A stretch of DNA of 64,000 nt from SG8-4 sp964598225 (GCA_964598225.1 CAZRBG010000007.1:83349-147348), one strand, 5' to 3'; counted from the stretch's first letter, positions 34,429-43,945 are shown. Translations and numbers: made by a program. Notes: generated by a model from the sequence alone, not told the origin.

Positions 34429-36051
34429 TCATACACCTTCATCGTATGTGTTCTGTTGAGGCTTCAGTACAATAGGACTGATTATGCCGTTCGGGAGCAT
34501 TTGATCCGCGTCCGGCGTAATGCCTATCACTCCGACGTCGCCCAGTTCTGTCGTCTCGTTGCCACCATCGTCAAGAGTAGCGCCAATATTTGTTACATAT
34601 CCGGACGACCATTGACTCGTATCACACATCGAAATGACGGTTCCGTAAATCTGCGCGTTGCCGCGGACATCCACGATGCCTCCTATGATCGCGCCTGTCA
34701 GCACGTTGTTCTCGCTTTGCACCGGATTGGTGTTGCCGAGGTTTACATTGAAATGCGGCGCCATGATTGTGGCTTCCTGGATGGCGGACGTGTTATCGAA
34801 CGTGGCCTCCCCGGTGAAGTAGAGGGCGTTGTGCCTCCATTTGAGTTCATCGGGCGTGTCGGTGACGATCGTGCCGTTGAACGTGCAGTTCTCGAAGCGG
34901 ACATTGTTGTAGTACGAGCTGGTGCTCTTGTAGCAATCAACGTAAAGAACATCTTCGAAAGTGCAATTCCGAAATAGCGCATTGCGATTGCTCGGCAGTC
35001 TGGCGTTGGAAAAAGTCTCGTTCTCGTATACGTGTCGATCCAGTCTGCGATTCCATGTCCTGCTCGGCGTTCCGTCTCTCGGATAGTTGTAGTTGCCCGA
35101 TGCATGCGGGAAGTACTCAACCTCTCTGTCGCTGCTCGGGCAAGATGGTATATCGGCAAGACCGGAGTTGTATCCGTCTGTATCGTAATCCGCGATGTCC
35201 ATTCCGGGCATGTCGCCGTTCTGCTGTCCGTAATTTATGTTCTCATGATAGGCCTGGACTTCGTCGCCGAGGCTGTAGTAGCGGTCTTCGAAGTTGATTC
35301 CCAGAGGTGTGCCGTTCGCATCGATGGGATTGCCGTTTGAGTCCAGAGTCTCCATTTGATAGCTTTCCTGGGCGATCTGATCCTTAGTAAGCACCGTATT
35401 GATCGTCCCAAGTACGGCCGAGTCGCTGGTCATGTTAAATGGTGATATCTCCGGCCGATCCCAGTCGCTGTAAATATCCCCGTGAATAATAGATTCTCCG
35501 GTCAGCCACATCCGTCCTCTGCTGGCTACGGCGTAGTTCAAGATATCTCTGTCCTTCTGGATAATCATTTCTATGCTGACTCGCCTTGTCGTTTGACCGT
35601 TGTTGCCGATTCCTTCGAGCCTGATTGTATGAGTGTCGAGCCTGATAAACTGCACCTGAAATGAACAATTCGCGGCTCCGAAGGTTTGTGCCGGGGCCGT
35701 GATCACAGTCGCCTCCTGTGTGGCCTGGTTTGCCACCCAGGGCTGGGCCTGCACCTGCGCGCAGAGCATGCTCCACACCTGATCGGCCTGCTCGACCGTG
35801 ACCGTATTGTACGGCGTGCTCGGCAGTGAAGTATTGGCAACAGTCATGATGTATTTTCCGCATTCCAGGCCGGATGCGGCCGCGGACAAAGCTGAGCGGA
35901 TCTTGTGCTGGTTGGAAGCGAGTTGTGCATTTGTGCTCGAGATCGTAGCCATTGAGACGGCCAGTGCCGAGAATATGAGCACGAATATCATTGATAGAAT
36001 GAGCGCAGCGCCCCTGCGCCTTGCGTGAACGGTTTTTTTCCTGGGTCCCAT
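34429..36051 (-). CDS. PilX-like type IV prepilin / pilus assembly protein
   Basis: 540 residues from ATG 36051 (GGGGGAG just upstream; the frame extends to 36096). The N-terminus RRRGAALILSMIFVLIFSALAVS is the PilX N-terminal hydrophobic segment, followed by the Ala/Ser-rich helix ATISSTNAQLASNQHKIRSA. The rest is a beta-rich region with right-handed beta-helix-like turns (FENCTFNGTIVTDTP, ALFRNCTFEDVLYVDC) and GAIIGGIVDVRGNAQIYGT. PilX-type proteins are minor pilins or tip adhesins. Here the C-terminal domain looks like an adhesin beta-helix, giving a surface-exposed pilus tip or pseudopilin. Confidence 0.75.
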   Translation of the reverse strand: MGPRKKTVHARRRGAALILSMIFVLIFSALAVSMATISSTNAQLASNQHKIRSALSAAASGLECGKYIMTVANTSLPSTPYNTVTVEQADQVWSMLCAQVQAQPWVANQATQEATVITAPAQTFGAANCSFQVQFIRLDTHTIRLEGIGNNGQTTRRVSIEMIIQKDRDILNYAVASRGRMWLTGESIIHGDIYSDWDRPEISPFNMTSDSAVLGTINTVLTKDQIAQESYQMETLDSNGNPIDANGTPLGINFEDRYYSLGDEVQAYHENINYGQQNGDMPGMDIADYDTDGYNSGLADIPSCPSSDREVEYFPHASGNYNYPRDGTPSRTWNRRLDRHVYENETFSNARLPSNRNALFRNCTFEDVLYVDCYKSTSSYYNNVRFENCTFNGTIVTDTPDELKWRHNALYFTGEATFDNTSAIQEATIMAPHFNVNLGNTNPVQSENNVLTGAIIGGIVDVRGNAQIYGTVISMCDTSQWSSGYVTNIGATLDDGGNETTELGDVGVIGITPDADQMLPNGIISPIVLKPQQNTYDEGV

Positions 36052-36191
36052 TTTCTCCCCCACCGGTAATATGCAACTAATAGAATGATAATCCACTTCC
36101 CGGCTTCAAATAAAATATAAGAAATACTCAGCGAACAGCCAATAAGTAGAATTTAGGATACCGGCCATTTCCGGATTCGATCGGGTCGGCT

Positions 36192-37088
36192 TTATTGTGT
36201 GTTTTCCTGCTCGGCAAAATATGAGCTGCGCGCGAAAGGTTCGGAAATAACCCAGGAGAAACCCATCCGAATCGCTTCCTGCTTCCACCAGTCGAACTTC
36301 TCTGGAGGCACGTATTCCACGACCTCAAGCGAGTTGCTCGAAGGCCTGAGATATTGACCGATTGTTATCCTGTCACAATCGACGTCGCGCAGGTCCTTCA
36401 AGGTCTGCCGGACTTCATCATCGGTCTCTCCCAACCCCAGCATGATCGATGATTTCGTCTGGACAGTGCCGTCGGTTTCCTTTGCCAGTTTCAGCAGATT
36501 CAGCGATTGTTGATAATCCGCCCCGGCACGCGCAATTGAATACAACGACGGAACCGTCTCAACGTTATGCGCGAACACAAAAGGCAGGCTTTGTCGCAGT
36601 ATCTCGATAGCCTGCTGCTGATAATTACGGAAGTCCGGAGTCAGTATCTCGAATTCCATCTCAGGCAGCCGCCTTCTGACCGCGTCGATACAATCGCGAA
36701 AATGCCTCGCGCCGCCATCGGGCAGGTCGTCGCGATTCACACTCGTAATAACCAGGTATTTCAGTTTCATTTTTTCGGCCATCTGAGCCAATCGCGACGG
36801 TTCGTCGGGATCGGGAGGTTCGGGCTTGCCGGCGGCTACGGAGCAGAACTTACAGTTGCGCGTGCAGATGTTGCCCAATATCAGAACTGTTGCCGTTCCC
36901 CTTGACCAGCACTGGCCGCGATTGGGGCAATTGGCGTTGCTGCAGATAGTCTGGAGCCCGAGAGAATTCAGGATGCCTTGCGTGTGCTTGAATGATCCGT
37001 CCGAGGGCAGCGGCCTGCGCAGCCAGGGTGGCAGCCTCCCGGCCTTTCTCGCTTTTGACTGCGTTTTTTCGATTTGGTCACCGCTCAT
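36192..37088 (-). CDS. lipA: Lipoyl synthase
   Basis: 298 residues, radical SAM enzyme inserting two sulfur atoms into octanoyl-protein. The auxiliary cluster motif CSNANCPNRGQCW and the radical SAM motif CTRNCKFCSV are intact, as are GGARHFRDCI, ILTPDFRNY and the terminal RSSY motif (FARSSYFAE), whose Arg-Ser-Ser binds the second cluster. It overlaps lipB by 11 bases in a two-gene unit. Confidence 0.96.
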   Translation of the reverse strand: MSGDQIEKTQSKARKAGRLPPWLRRPLPSDGSFKHTQGILNSLGLQTICSNANCPNRGQCWSRGTATVLILGNICTRNCKFCSVAAGKPEPPDPDEPSRLAQMAEKMKLKYLVITSVNRDDLPDGGARHFRDCIDAVRRRLPEMEFEILTPDFRNYQQQAIEILRQSLPFVFAHNVETVPSLYSIARAGADYQQSLNLLKLAKETDGTVQTKSSIMLGLGETDDEVRQTLKDLRDVDCDRITIGQYLRPSSNSLEVVEYVPPEKFDWWKQEAIRMGFSWVISEPFARSSYFAEQENTQ

Positions 37089-37728
37089 GTCTGCTCCCGG
37101 AGAAACGCCGGATAAGAACGGCTGCTATCCTCTTTTTCGCCTCGTGCATCGAAACCTCTCTGCCGCTCTCTTTCAGCACTGACGTCATCTCTACGCCGTC
37201 CAGGCCGCAGGGGACCATAAAACCGAAGATGCTCAGGTCATTCCGGATATTGATCGCTATGCCGTGATAAGTAACGAATTTCGACACGCGGACGCCGATG
37301 GAAGCTATTTTTCTCTCGCCGACCCACAATCCCGGCAAGCCTTTTCGCGGCGCGCTTTGGACTCCAAATTGTTCGAGCAGTTTCGCACCTACCGCTTCGA
37401 GAGTTCTGATATATTCGCTTATTCCCAGTCCCAATTCTTGCAGATTCAGGATCGGGTAGCACACCAATTGCCCCGGATTGTGAGCCGTTGTGCCGCCGCC
37501 TCTGCGTATGTCCACCACGTCGATGCCCCTTTTCTCAAGCCCTTCTCTTGCAACCAGCAGCTTGTTAAGGCTCTGCCTGGCGCCGAGGGTCACCACCGCC
37601 GGGTGCTCCACGATAAGGGCGGTGTTCGGTATCTTCCCGTGCTGTCTCTGGCGGCACAAATGAAGCTGCAGCTCCAGAATATCGCGGTAATCGGCCAGCC
37701 CGCAGTCATGGATTTGCAGCGGCGGCAT
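37078..37728 (-). CDS. lipB: Lipoyl(octanoyl) transferase
   Basis: 216 residues from ATG 37728, preceded by GGAAGAGG; the frame extends to 37770. Transfers octanoyl from acyl carrier protein to lipoyl domains. Motifs: RRGGGTTAHNPGQLVCYPI, GLPGLWVGERKIASIGVRVS with the catalytic Lys, and YHGIAINI. It is directly upstream of lipA. The target, such as a glycine cleavage or dehydrogenase complex, is outside the window. Confidence 0.94.
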   Translation of the reverse strand: MPPLQIHDCGLADYRDILELQLHLCRQRQHGKIPNTALIVEHPAVVTLGARQSLNKLLVAREGLEKRGIDVVDIRRGGGTTAHNPGQLVCYPILNLQELGLGISEYIRTLEAVGAKLLEQFGVQSAPRKGLPGLWVGERKIASIGVRVSKFVTYHGIAINIRNDLSIFGFMVPCGLDGVEMTSVLKESGREVSMHEAKKRIAAVLIRRFSGSRHER

Positions 37729-37904
37729 CGCGGCCTCTTCCTTCATCTGATTTTGAAGATCGCACGTCAAAATGGGCGTTTCCTATGCTCTTAATTGCAC
37801 CTGCGGCCTGATTTTACCGAAAAACGAAGCGGATTGCACGTATTTTACGGATAGGCAAAATTGACTTGTGTGCTTGAATTGCTGCCGTCTTTGGCGCGAA
37901 AGAC

Positions 37905-37935
37905 AAGACCGGCGGCCTTTGCGGTCGCCGGTCTT
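37905..37935. terminator. Strong hairpin, probable terminator of the PilZ gene
   Basis: AAGACCGGCG (37905-37914) pairs with CGCCGGTCTT (37926-37935), a 10-bp perfect stem. It is 86 bp downstream of the minus-strand PilZ gene. T-rich sequence follows on the plus side (CCTTTTTC), and a weaker T-run follows on the minus side. Confidence 0.65.
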
Positions 37936-38021
37936 CGCATTCCTTTTTCATTGCCCCGCGGGTCCTTTGGTCACGGACTTTTCACTACCCTCGAACGAAG
38001 CCGGTGCGGGCGGCTCGCGAT

Positions 38022-38336
38022 CTATTCGAATGCGATGCCGACACCAATCTCGGCGCTCTCGAGCAGATTCTTACGGTCGACCCGAACGATCTTGCCGCGT
38101 TTTATCCGGGCGAATTGTCCCTTTTCCTTCGCCAGGGCCTCGGTACGGGGGAAATTCAGTTCCACGTAGTGACCCGCGCGCACCGGAGCGGTGACCGGAA
38201 GGGTGACGAATACGCCGGTCTTGCTGACGTTGCAGCTTCGACCGACAACAAACCGATTGGCTTGAGGTATCCAAACGCTCACAGGCCAGGAAACATTACT
38301 GCGGGTTTCTTTGCGTTGCTCGATTAAAGCCTGCAT
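38022..38336 (-). CDS. PilZ domain protein
   Basis: 104 residues. The PilZ cyclic-di-GMP-binding fold is suggested by the N-terminal RKETRSNVSWPVSV (the RxxxR loop), the GRSCNVSKTGVFV motif (the D/NxSxxG signature), and the beta strands ending GVGIAFE. It has an excellent ribosome-binding site, AAGGAGAT, eight bases before ATG 38336. It probably reads cyclic di-GMP to control motility, pili or exopolysaccharide, consistent with PilX and the export lipoprotein elsewhere in the window. No partner domain. Confidence 0.88.
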   Translation of the reverse strand: MQALIEQRKETRSNVSWPVSVWIPQANRFVVGRSCNVSKTGVFVTLPVTAPVRAGHYVELNFPRTEALAKEKGQFARIKRGKIVRVDRKNLLESAEIGVGIAFE

Positions 38337-38524
38337 TATTCATATCTCCTTAATAACTGTTACAACAATCATAAGGCTTTATCGGCAATGTTAATGTAGA
38401 CAGCTTAGCGTATTTGGGTAGAAAATCGCTTATTCCGGAAAAACTTTTTTCTTACCTGTTTTCCGCCCGGAGGTAGGTTTATTATCAGACTTTCCGCCCG
38501 AATTTTCCCAAATCGACCACGCCG

Positions 38525-38875
38525 GATTGGCTTCGTTTTTACAATTTACCCCAAAGGGGAATGCCTGTACGCAATACGCATCACGCACCACGCAATACGA
38601 ATAAAATTGGGTTCGTTTTTTTCAAATACCTATTTTCTCCTTTGCCTGTCATTCCCGCAAAGGCGGGAATCCAGTATTTTGGGTTTGATTGGCTTTGTTT
38701 TCTTAGTGCCTCCAGAGGGCCAAATTCTCATAAGGCCTTGTTCTGATTACACATATACTCATTTACTGGTAAATATAATTGGGTTTGTTTCGCAAAAACC
38801 GTTCATATTGGATCCTTCGACAGTGCTCGGGACGCCCGGATTCAGCCGGGCGATTGGGTTTGTTTTTCAAAATCA
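38525..38875. repeat. Array of five short direct motifs, spacing 75-90 bp
   Basis: The motif RATTGGSTTYGTTTTT occurs at 38525, 38605, 38687, 38777 and 38852, spaced 80, 82, 90 and 75 bp. Three copies continue as TTCAAA or CAAAA. The sequence between copies is unrelated, so this is neither a tandem repeat nor a CRISPR. In one frame several copies translate as IGFVF. Origin unknown. Confidence 0.6.
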
Positions 38876-39027
38876 TATTTATTAGACGGGATAACAAGAT
38901 TAACACGGCTCTATATCCGTCAAATATCTTGTAAATCCTGTCAAAAATTACCACAGATTTCACGGATTTTCACTGATTTATGTTCAGTTACTATCTTTTT
39001 TATCACGTTATCCCGTCAAAAATAAGC

Positions 39028-39210
39028 TTCATCCGGTTAATGAGTAGGTCACTGCATAGATCGGGACCCCGGGATTAGATCGAGAGAAAAATCGTTTGGG
39101 CAGATGGCCAAATTAGGGCAGCCAGGGGGGTAATTTGGACATCTGGGGCCCCGAACGATTTTTCTCGGTCTTTGGGGATCGCCATGTTACCTACGCATTA
39201 ACCGGATGAA
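39028..39210. mobile_element. 183-bp long imperfect hairpin, MITE-like
   Basis: Terminal inverted repeats TTCATCCGGTTAATG (39028-39042) and CATTAACCGGATGAA (39196-39210) are perfect. Pairing continues inward through CGAGAgAAAAATCGTT (39081) with AACGATTTTTCTCG (about 39153-39167), and CAGATGGCCAAATTA (39101-39115) with TAATTTGGACATCTG (39131-39145), leaving a 15-base loop. There is no open reading frame. The size and structure fit a non-autonomous transposable element; no flanking target duplication is evident. It could also be a structured RNA. Confidence 0.55.
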
Positions 39211-39544
39211 CCTTAAATATATTCAATAGTCAATGTCAAAGCCCTCCGTCTTCTGTCTCCTGTCTTCTGTCTCCTGTATTCAATTTCTACACATTATACC
39301 ATATTCTTACATGAAAATCAAACAATAACCACGGACTTCACGGATTAACGCGGATTTCATAGCCACAGAGGTCACAGAGCACACAGAATTTATAATAATC
39401 TGCGTTAATCTGTGTTAATCTGCGTTAATCTGCGGTTCCAATTTTGTGTAAATTCGTGAAACTTGTGCCACTTGTGCCTTAGGTATAGGTATTCGTGGCA
39501 AAAAACATGTAAATCATGTTATCCCGTCAAAAAACGATAGGGCG

Positions 39545-39682
39545 CGATTAATCGCCGAAAAGCAGGCCGAGTTCTTCCACCAGAAAGCCCTGACCGCCGA
39601 ACTGCTCCCCACCCCCAAAGCAATAAAAACCTACAACACCGCCAAAGCCCCCAAAATAGCCATGTTCCACGTTATGTGTTGA
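39545..39682 (+). pseudogene. Short coding remnant
   Basis: A 45-codon frame reading RLIAEKQAEFFHQKALTAEL and ending ...PKIAMFHVMC-stop, with strong GC-rich third positions unlike the AT-rich flanks. It has no start codon or ribosome-binding site and begins within repeat DNA, so it is probably the 3' end of a lost gene. No family recognised. Confidence 0.35.
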
Positions 39683-39804
39683 TAACAACTTGTCATTATG
39701 GGCTTTAGGTTATTAGCTGATTGTGCCGATAAAATATTTTGAGCTTGGCGTGTTCTGGCAGAAGGGCAGCGTGAGGCCGCGGATACTGTAGCGATTGGCC
39801 AAGA

Positions 39805-42800
39805 ATGGATGTTGTAGAGAAATATTTGAAGGATTTGGACGAAGTTCACAGCACCGGAGGTGGTGTTGCGGAGAAATCACACTATGCAGCGCTGGAGAAT
39901 CTCCTGAACGACATTGGCAGGAAGCTCAAGCCGCGAGTGCGATGCGTTCATGAACTAAAGAACACGGGCGGTGGCGAGCCTGATTTTGGTCTTTACACAT
40001 CCAATCAGTTTCAGCGTTCCAGAGATGCTCGACCGATGGAGGGCCAATTGCCCGAGCGAGGGGTGATTGAATGTAAGGGATGGAGTGACGATTCCTTTGC
40101 CCGCACGAAGAGCGCCCAGGTTACAAAGTACTGGAGGCGATACGGTATAGTGATCGTTACCAACTTTAGAGACTTCGTAGTTATCGGGCGCAATGGTAAC
40201 GGCAAGCCGGTGCGCCTCGAATCGTACAGCATGGCCGAGAACGAGAAACAGTTTGTAGCAATGTTGGCACATCCACGAAAGGCCACGCAGGAGCAGGGTG
40301 AGAGGTTGGTGGAGTTTCTAAAACGTGCGATGCTGCACGCATCGCCGATCAGCAGGCCGGAGGATTTGGCGTGGTTTTTGGCATCGTACGCAAGGGATGC
40401 GCGCAGCCGCGTTGAACAGAAAAGGGAATTGCCCGCTCTGGAAGGACTGAAGAACGCTCTTGAAGAAGCTCTGGGAATGAAGTTCGAGGGCGAGAAGGGC
40501 CAGCACTTCTTTTTGGCGACGCTGGTTCAGACATTGTTCTACGGCGTGTTTTCATCATGGGTGCTTTGGAGCCGGGAAAACTGGGGCAAGCCTGATGCGA
40601 AATTCAACTGGCACGATGCGGCATGGACGATGCACGTACCTATGATCGCGAGTCTGTTCGATCAGATTGCAACGCCGCAACGGCTCAAGCCTTTGGGAAT
40701 TGACGAGGTGCTCGACTGGGCGGGGATGGTTCTCAATCGTGTAGACAGGGCCACATTCTTCAGCAGGTTTGAAGAGGAGCACGCGGTTCAATATTTCTAT
40801 GAGCCGTTTTTGAAGGCTTATGATCCTGAACTGCGGAAGGAGCTTGGAGTGTGGTATACACCTCCCGAGATTGTGAAGTATCAGGTCGAACGGGTGGACC
40901 GTGTGCTGCGGGAGGAGTTGAATATTGCTGACGGTCTGGCCGATGAGCAGGTAGTGATTCTGGACCCGTGCTGTGGGACTGGGGCGTATCTTGTTGAGAC
41001 ACTTAAACGAATTCACAGGACACTCGAACAGAAAGGGCGGAACGCGCTGACTGCGCAGAAGCTCAAGAAGGCAGCGAAAGAGAGGGTATTTGGATTCGAG
41101 ATATTGCCCGCACCGTTCGTCGTATCACACTTACAGATCGGATTGATGTTGAGCCAGCTTGATGCACCGCTTAATCCGGATGGCAATGAGCGAGCGGGGG
41201 TATATCTCACGAATGCCCTGACTGGATGGGAGCCTCTGGAGGACCCCAAGACTTTACTGCCTTTCCCTGAATTGAAAGAGGAACGGGATGCGGCCAACAA
41301 GGTAAAACAGGAGGCCCCTATACTCGTTATCCTCGGAAATCCGCCTTACAACGCATTCGCAGGTACAAGCCCTGATGAAGAAGGCGGCTTGGTAGACTGC
41401 TACAAAGAAGGTCTTACCACGCCTGTGAAGAAGGGCGGCTGGGGGATAAAGAAGTTCAATCTGGATGATCTTTATGTTCGGTTCTTTCGGATTGCCGAAA
41501 GGCGAATTGTTAAGAGTGGTAAAGGGGTCGTAAGCTACATTTCGAACTTCTCCTATCTGGGCGATCCGTCATTTGTAGTCATGCGCACAAAATTTCTAGA
41601 GGAATTTGATAAGATGTGGATCGACTGCATGAACGGCGATAGCCGCGAGACAGGCAAATTAACACCGGAAGGCAAGCCCGATCCAAGTGTCTTCTCCACA
41701 GAGCAAAGTCCAGTGGGTATTCGTGTTGGGACTGCCATTTGTGTCATGGTGAGAAGACAGAAGCACAACGGACATCGTAGTCTGCGATTCCAACACTATT
41801 GGGGCACAAGCAAACGACGAGATTTGCTTGAAAGCCTTGAGAAGGATGAATTAGAGCGAAGTTATGAGAAGCCACAACCAAGCAGAGCAAACCGCTATTC
41901 ATTCAGGCCTTCTAAGGTGGCCAAAGAGTACATGGAATGGCCTCTCGCATTTGAATTGTGTTCAGAACACTATAATGGCCCTGTTGAACGACGGTCTTTT
42001 GCTTTGATTTCTATTGACAAAAGTCCGCTCAAGAACCGCATGAAAAATTACTTTGATGAAAGCGTACCTAATGCTATCATCAAGCGCATTTATCCTCCGA
42101 TGATGATGACGGGAAATCGCATAGTCGGTCCTCAGGCGAGAAAGAAAATCCTTGAAGAATCGAGTTTTGACCGTAAGCGCATTGTGCGTTATCCATTCAA
42201 GCCTTTGGATGTGCGATGGTGTTATCTTGATAATATTAGACCTCTGTTTAGCGAGCCAAGTCCCAAACTGTTGCTGCAAAGCGAGATCAAGGAAAATTGG
42301 TTCTTTATAACGAGGGACACGGCAGATAAGAGGCCGGAGGGTGTGCCATTCTTGTTCTCTACAAAGATATGCGATTACGATAGCATTTCTGGTCACGCAC
42401 GACATTTTCCTGTACTTTTGTACGAAGAACCAAAGAGTTCTCCTGATGATATAGCGATGGAGGAAATGTATGGGCCGAAAGAGCGGGAAGCTGTGGTAAG
42501 AGCTAATCTTTCAGACGTGGCAAGAGATTATTTGAATAAGACGGAGTTCACCAATCCAGACAAGGACGCGCAGATAGCAGGGCTTATTTGGATGCACGCT
42601 TTGGCGATTGGGTACAGCCCAGCATATTTGGAAGAGAATGAAGATGGCATCCGGCAAGACTGGCCCAGAATACCGTTGCCAAAGACGAAGAAGGTATTGT
42701 TGAAATCAGCGGAATTGGGGCGGCGAGTTGCGGGACTTTTGGATACGGAGAAGGCCGTCGAGGGCGTTACATGCGGAAAGATAGATGCACTGCTGAAGAA

Positions 42801-43251
42801 TATTGCAGTGATCTCAAAAGTCGGGGGCGGTGCACTTACTCCAGACGAGGGCGATCTGGATGTGACGGCAGGATGGGGACATCAAGGGAAGGGGGGAGTT
42901 TGCATGCCCGGCAAGGGCAAGTATCAACTGCGAGAGCAGAAGTCCGAGAGTCTCAAAAAGGCGTTCGGGTCCCAGACGATGGACGTGTATCTCAATGACC
43001 GCGCGTATTGGTCGAACGTACCAAAGTGCGTTTGGAATTACCATATCGGCGGGTATCAGGTAATCAAGAAATGGCTGAGCTATCGTGAGAAGCGTATGTT
43101 GGATCGCGTGTTGAAGATCGAGGAAGCCGAATACGTGACTGAGATGGCCCGGCGGCTGGCGGCGCTGATTCTGATCCAGAAAGAACTGGACGAAAATTAT
43201 GAGGCAGTGAAGTCCGATACATGGACGTGGCCGCGAGAGAAGAAGGAGTGA
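39805..43251 (+). CDS. Compact type IIG / type ISP-like restriction-methyltransferase
   Basis: 1148 residues. The N-terminus looks like a PD-(D/E)xK nuclease: Asp60 in GEPDFGLY, then Glu89 and Lys91 in GVIECKGW. A helical linker leads to an adenine-N6 methyltransferase with motif I DPCCGTGAYLVETL (near 387) and motif IV ILGNPPYNAF (near 509-515). The C-terminal half (from about 620) resembles the specificity domain of type ISP enzymes, ending with SYREKRMLDRVLK and EVTEMARRLAALILIQ-like sequence. Unlike LlaBIII-type ISP enzymes (about 1,570 residues) it has no helicase. It may restrict foreign DNA as one chain. Preceded by the repeat region, it is probably acquired. ATG 39805 has no strong ribosome-binding site. 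Confidence 0.85.
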   Translation: MDVVEKYLKDLDEVHSTGGGVAEKSHYAALENLLNDIGRKLKPRVRCVHELKNTGGGEPDFGLYTSNQFQRSRDARPMEGQLPERGVIECKGWSDDSFARTKSAQVTKYWRRYGIVIVTNFRDFVVIGRNGNGKPVRLESYSMAENEKQFVAMLAHPRKATQEQGERLVEFLKRAMLHASPISRPEDLAWFLASYARDARSRVEQKRELPALEGLKNALEEALGMKFEGEKGQHFFLATLVQTLFYGVFSSWVLWSRENWGKPDAKFNWHDAAWTMHVPMIASLFDQIATPQRLKPLGIDEVLDWAGMVLNRVDRATFFSRFEEEHAVQYFYEPFLKAYDPELRKELGVWYTPPEIVKYQVERVDRVLREELNIADGLADEQVVILDPCCGTGAYLVETLKRIHRTLEQKGRNALTAQKLKKAAKERVFGFEILPAPFVVSHLQIGLMLSQLDAPLNPDGNERAGVYLTNALTGWEPLEDPKTLLPFPELKEERDAANKVKQEAPILVILGNPPYNAFAGTSPDEEGGLVDCYKEGLTTPVKKGGWGIKKFNLDDLYVRFFRIAERRIVKSGKGVVSYISNFSYLGDPSFVVMRTKFLEEFDKMWIDCMNGDSRETGKLTPEGKPDPSVFSTEQSPVGIRVGTAICVMVRRQKHNGHRSLRFQHYWGTSKRRDLLESLEKDELERSYEKPQPSRANRYSFRPSKVAKEYMEWPLAFELCSEHYNGPVERRSFALISIDKSPLKNRMKNYFDESVPNAIIKRIYPPMMMTGNRIVGPQARKKILEESSFDRKRIVRYPFKPLDVRWCYLDNIRPLFSEPSPKLLLQSEIKENWFFITRDTADKRPEGVPFLFSTKICDYDSISGHARHFPVLLYEEPKSSPDDIAMEEMYGPKEREAVVRANLSDVARDYLNKTEFTNPDKDAQIAGLIWMHALAIGYSPAYLEENEDGIRQDWPRIPLPKTKKVLLKSAELGRRVAGLLDTEKAVEGVTCGKIDALLKNIAVISKVGGGALTPDEGDLDVTAGWGHQGKGGVCMPGKGKYQLREQKSESLKKAFGSQTMDVYLNDRAYWSNVPKCVWNYHIGGYQVIKKWLSYREKRMLDRVLKIEEAEYVTEMARRLAALILIQKELDENYEAVKSDTWTWPREKKE

Positions 43252-43297
43252 AAGAAATTCCCGAATGAAATAGGGGAGCACAGCAGGAGGCTATGGT

Positions 43298-43663
43298 ATG
43301 CGACGACAGAGACGACGACCGATGTACTATACGGCGGGAAGGAGCCTACATGATGGAACCATACTCGCGGCATATCCGGTTCGTAAACCCCTTCCTAAAA
43401 CAATAAAGCGAGAAAAGATCAGAAGTGATGAAGATGGAGTCTGTAAGGAATTTGCTGGTGCGGGTAAAGAATTGAGCGATGTACACAATGAAACCCGGAT
43501 GCGCTTTCAAAACATCATCGCGACACGTCTGAACACGCGTCGTGCAATACGCGAAATGGTTCTTCCCTGTCTCATAAAGTTACAGTCTGATGTAAACGAG
43601 ATTCGCAATCAGCTTGATCAGCTTCAGAATTTGCTTTCCGGCAAGAGAGACGTGACGGATTGA
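43298..43663 (+). CDS. Small basic protein, partner of the restriction enzyme gene
   Basis: 121 residues from ATG 43298, with AGGAGG seven bases upstream, a better site than most genes here. The N-terminus is basic (RRQRRRP); the C-terminal third is predicted coiled coil (LQSDVNEIRNQLDQLQNLL). No family recognised. It begins 46 bp after the restriction enzyme on the same strand and probably shares its transcript. Confidence 0.55.
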   Translation: MRRQRRRPMYYTAGRSLHDGTILAAYPVRKPLPKTIKREKIRSDEDGVCKEFAGAGKELSDVHNETRMRFQNIIATRLNTRRAIREMVLPCLIKLQSDVNEIRNQLDQLQNLLSGKRDVTD

Positions 43664-43672
43664 AGCGAGATC

Positions 43673-43830
43673 GGTGGGGCAAGCCGCCACCCTACAAGAA
43701 CTAACATAATCCGTGTTAATCAGCCCCATTCGGCTGCGCTCAGGGCATGGTTAATCCGTGTCTAAACTGTAAATAGAATAACGGTGTGCGGTCCCGGGGA
43801 CTCCTTACGGAGTGCACACCCTACCATTTC
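43673..43830. repeat. Two palindromic repeats with degenerate simple repeats between
   Basis: First element: GGTGGGGCAAGCCGCCACCC with CTAC (43673-43695). Second: GGTGTGCGGTCCC...GAGTGCACACCCTAC (43783-43829). Between them are words such as AATCCGTGTTAATC, also seen in the 38-39 kb repeat region. Confidence 0.65.
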
Positions 43831-43945
43831 TGTAATCCGCGGTTATGTCCGGCCTCTACTGGATTGCTTTTTGCGCTGGAATGACAACAAAGGGATCGAT
43901 GAAAAGGTTTGCGATTTTTTGTTGGTTTTTGTATGTTCTTTGTGA

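Larger units (their letters stand above)
38353..39804. other. Gene-free, repeat-rich region of about 1.45 kb
   Basis: No intact gene. It holds a short-motif array (38525-38875), the palindrome CATTCCCGCAAAGGCGGGA (38650-38668), a 183-bp imperfect hairpin (39028-39210), and repeated words of the type ATCTGCGTTAATCTGTG (39400-39435), TTATCCCGTCAAAA (39008 and 39520) and CACAGAGGTCACAGAGCACA (39364). A coding remnant lies at 39545-39682. It separates the PilZ gene from the restriction enzyme and looks like a site where mobile repeats accumulate. Confidence 0.8.

Noticed and set aside
38500..39800. Possible CRISPR array in the repeat-rich region.
   Set aside because: No direct repeats of 24-36 bp with uniform spacers; the motif array has variable spacing and a degenerate short motif, and there are no cas genes nearby.
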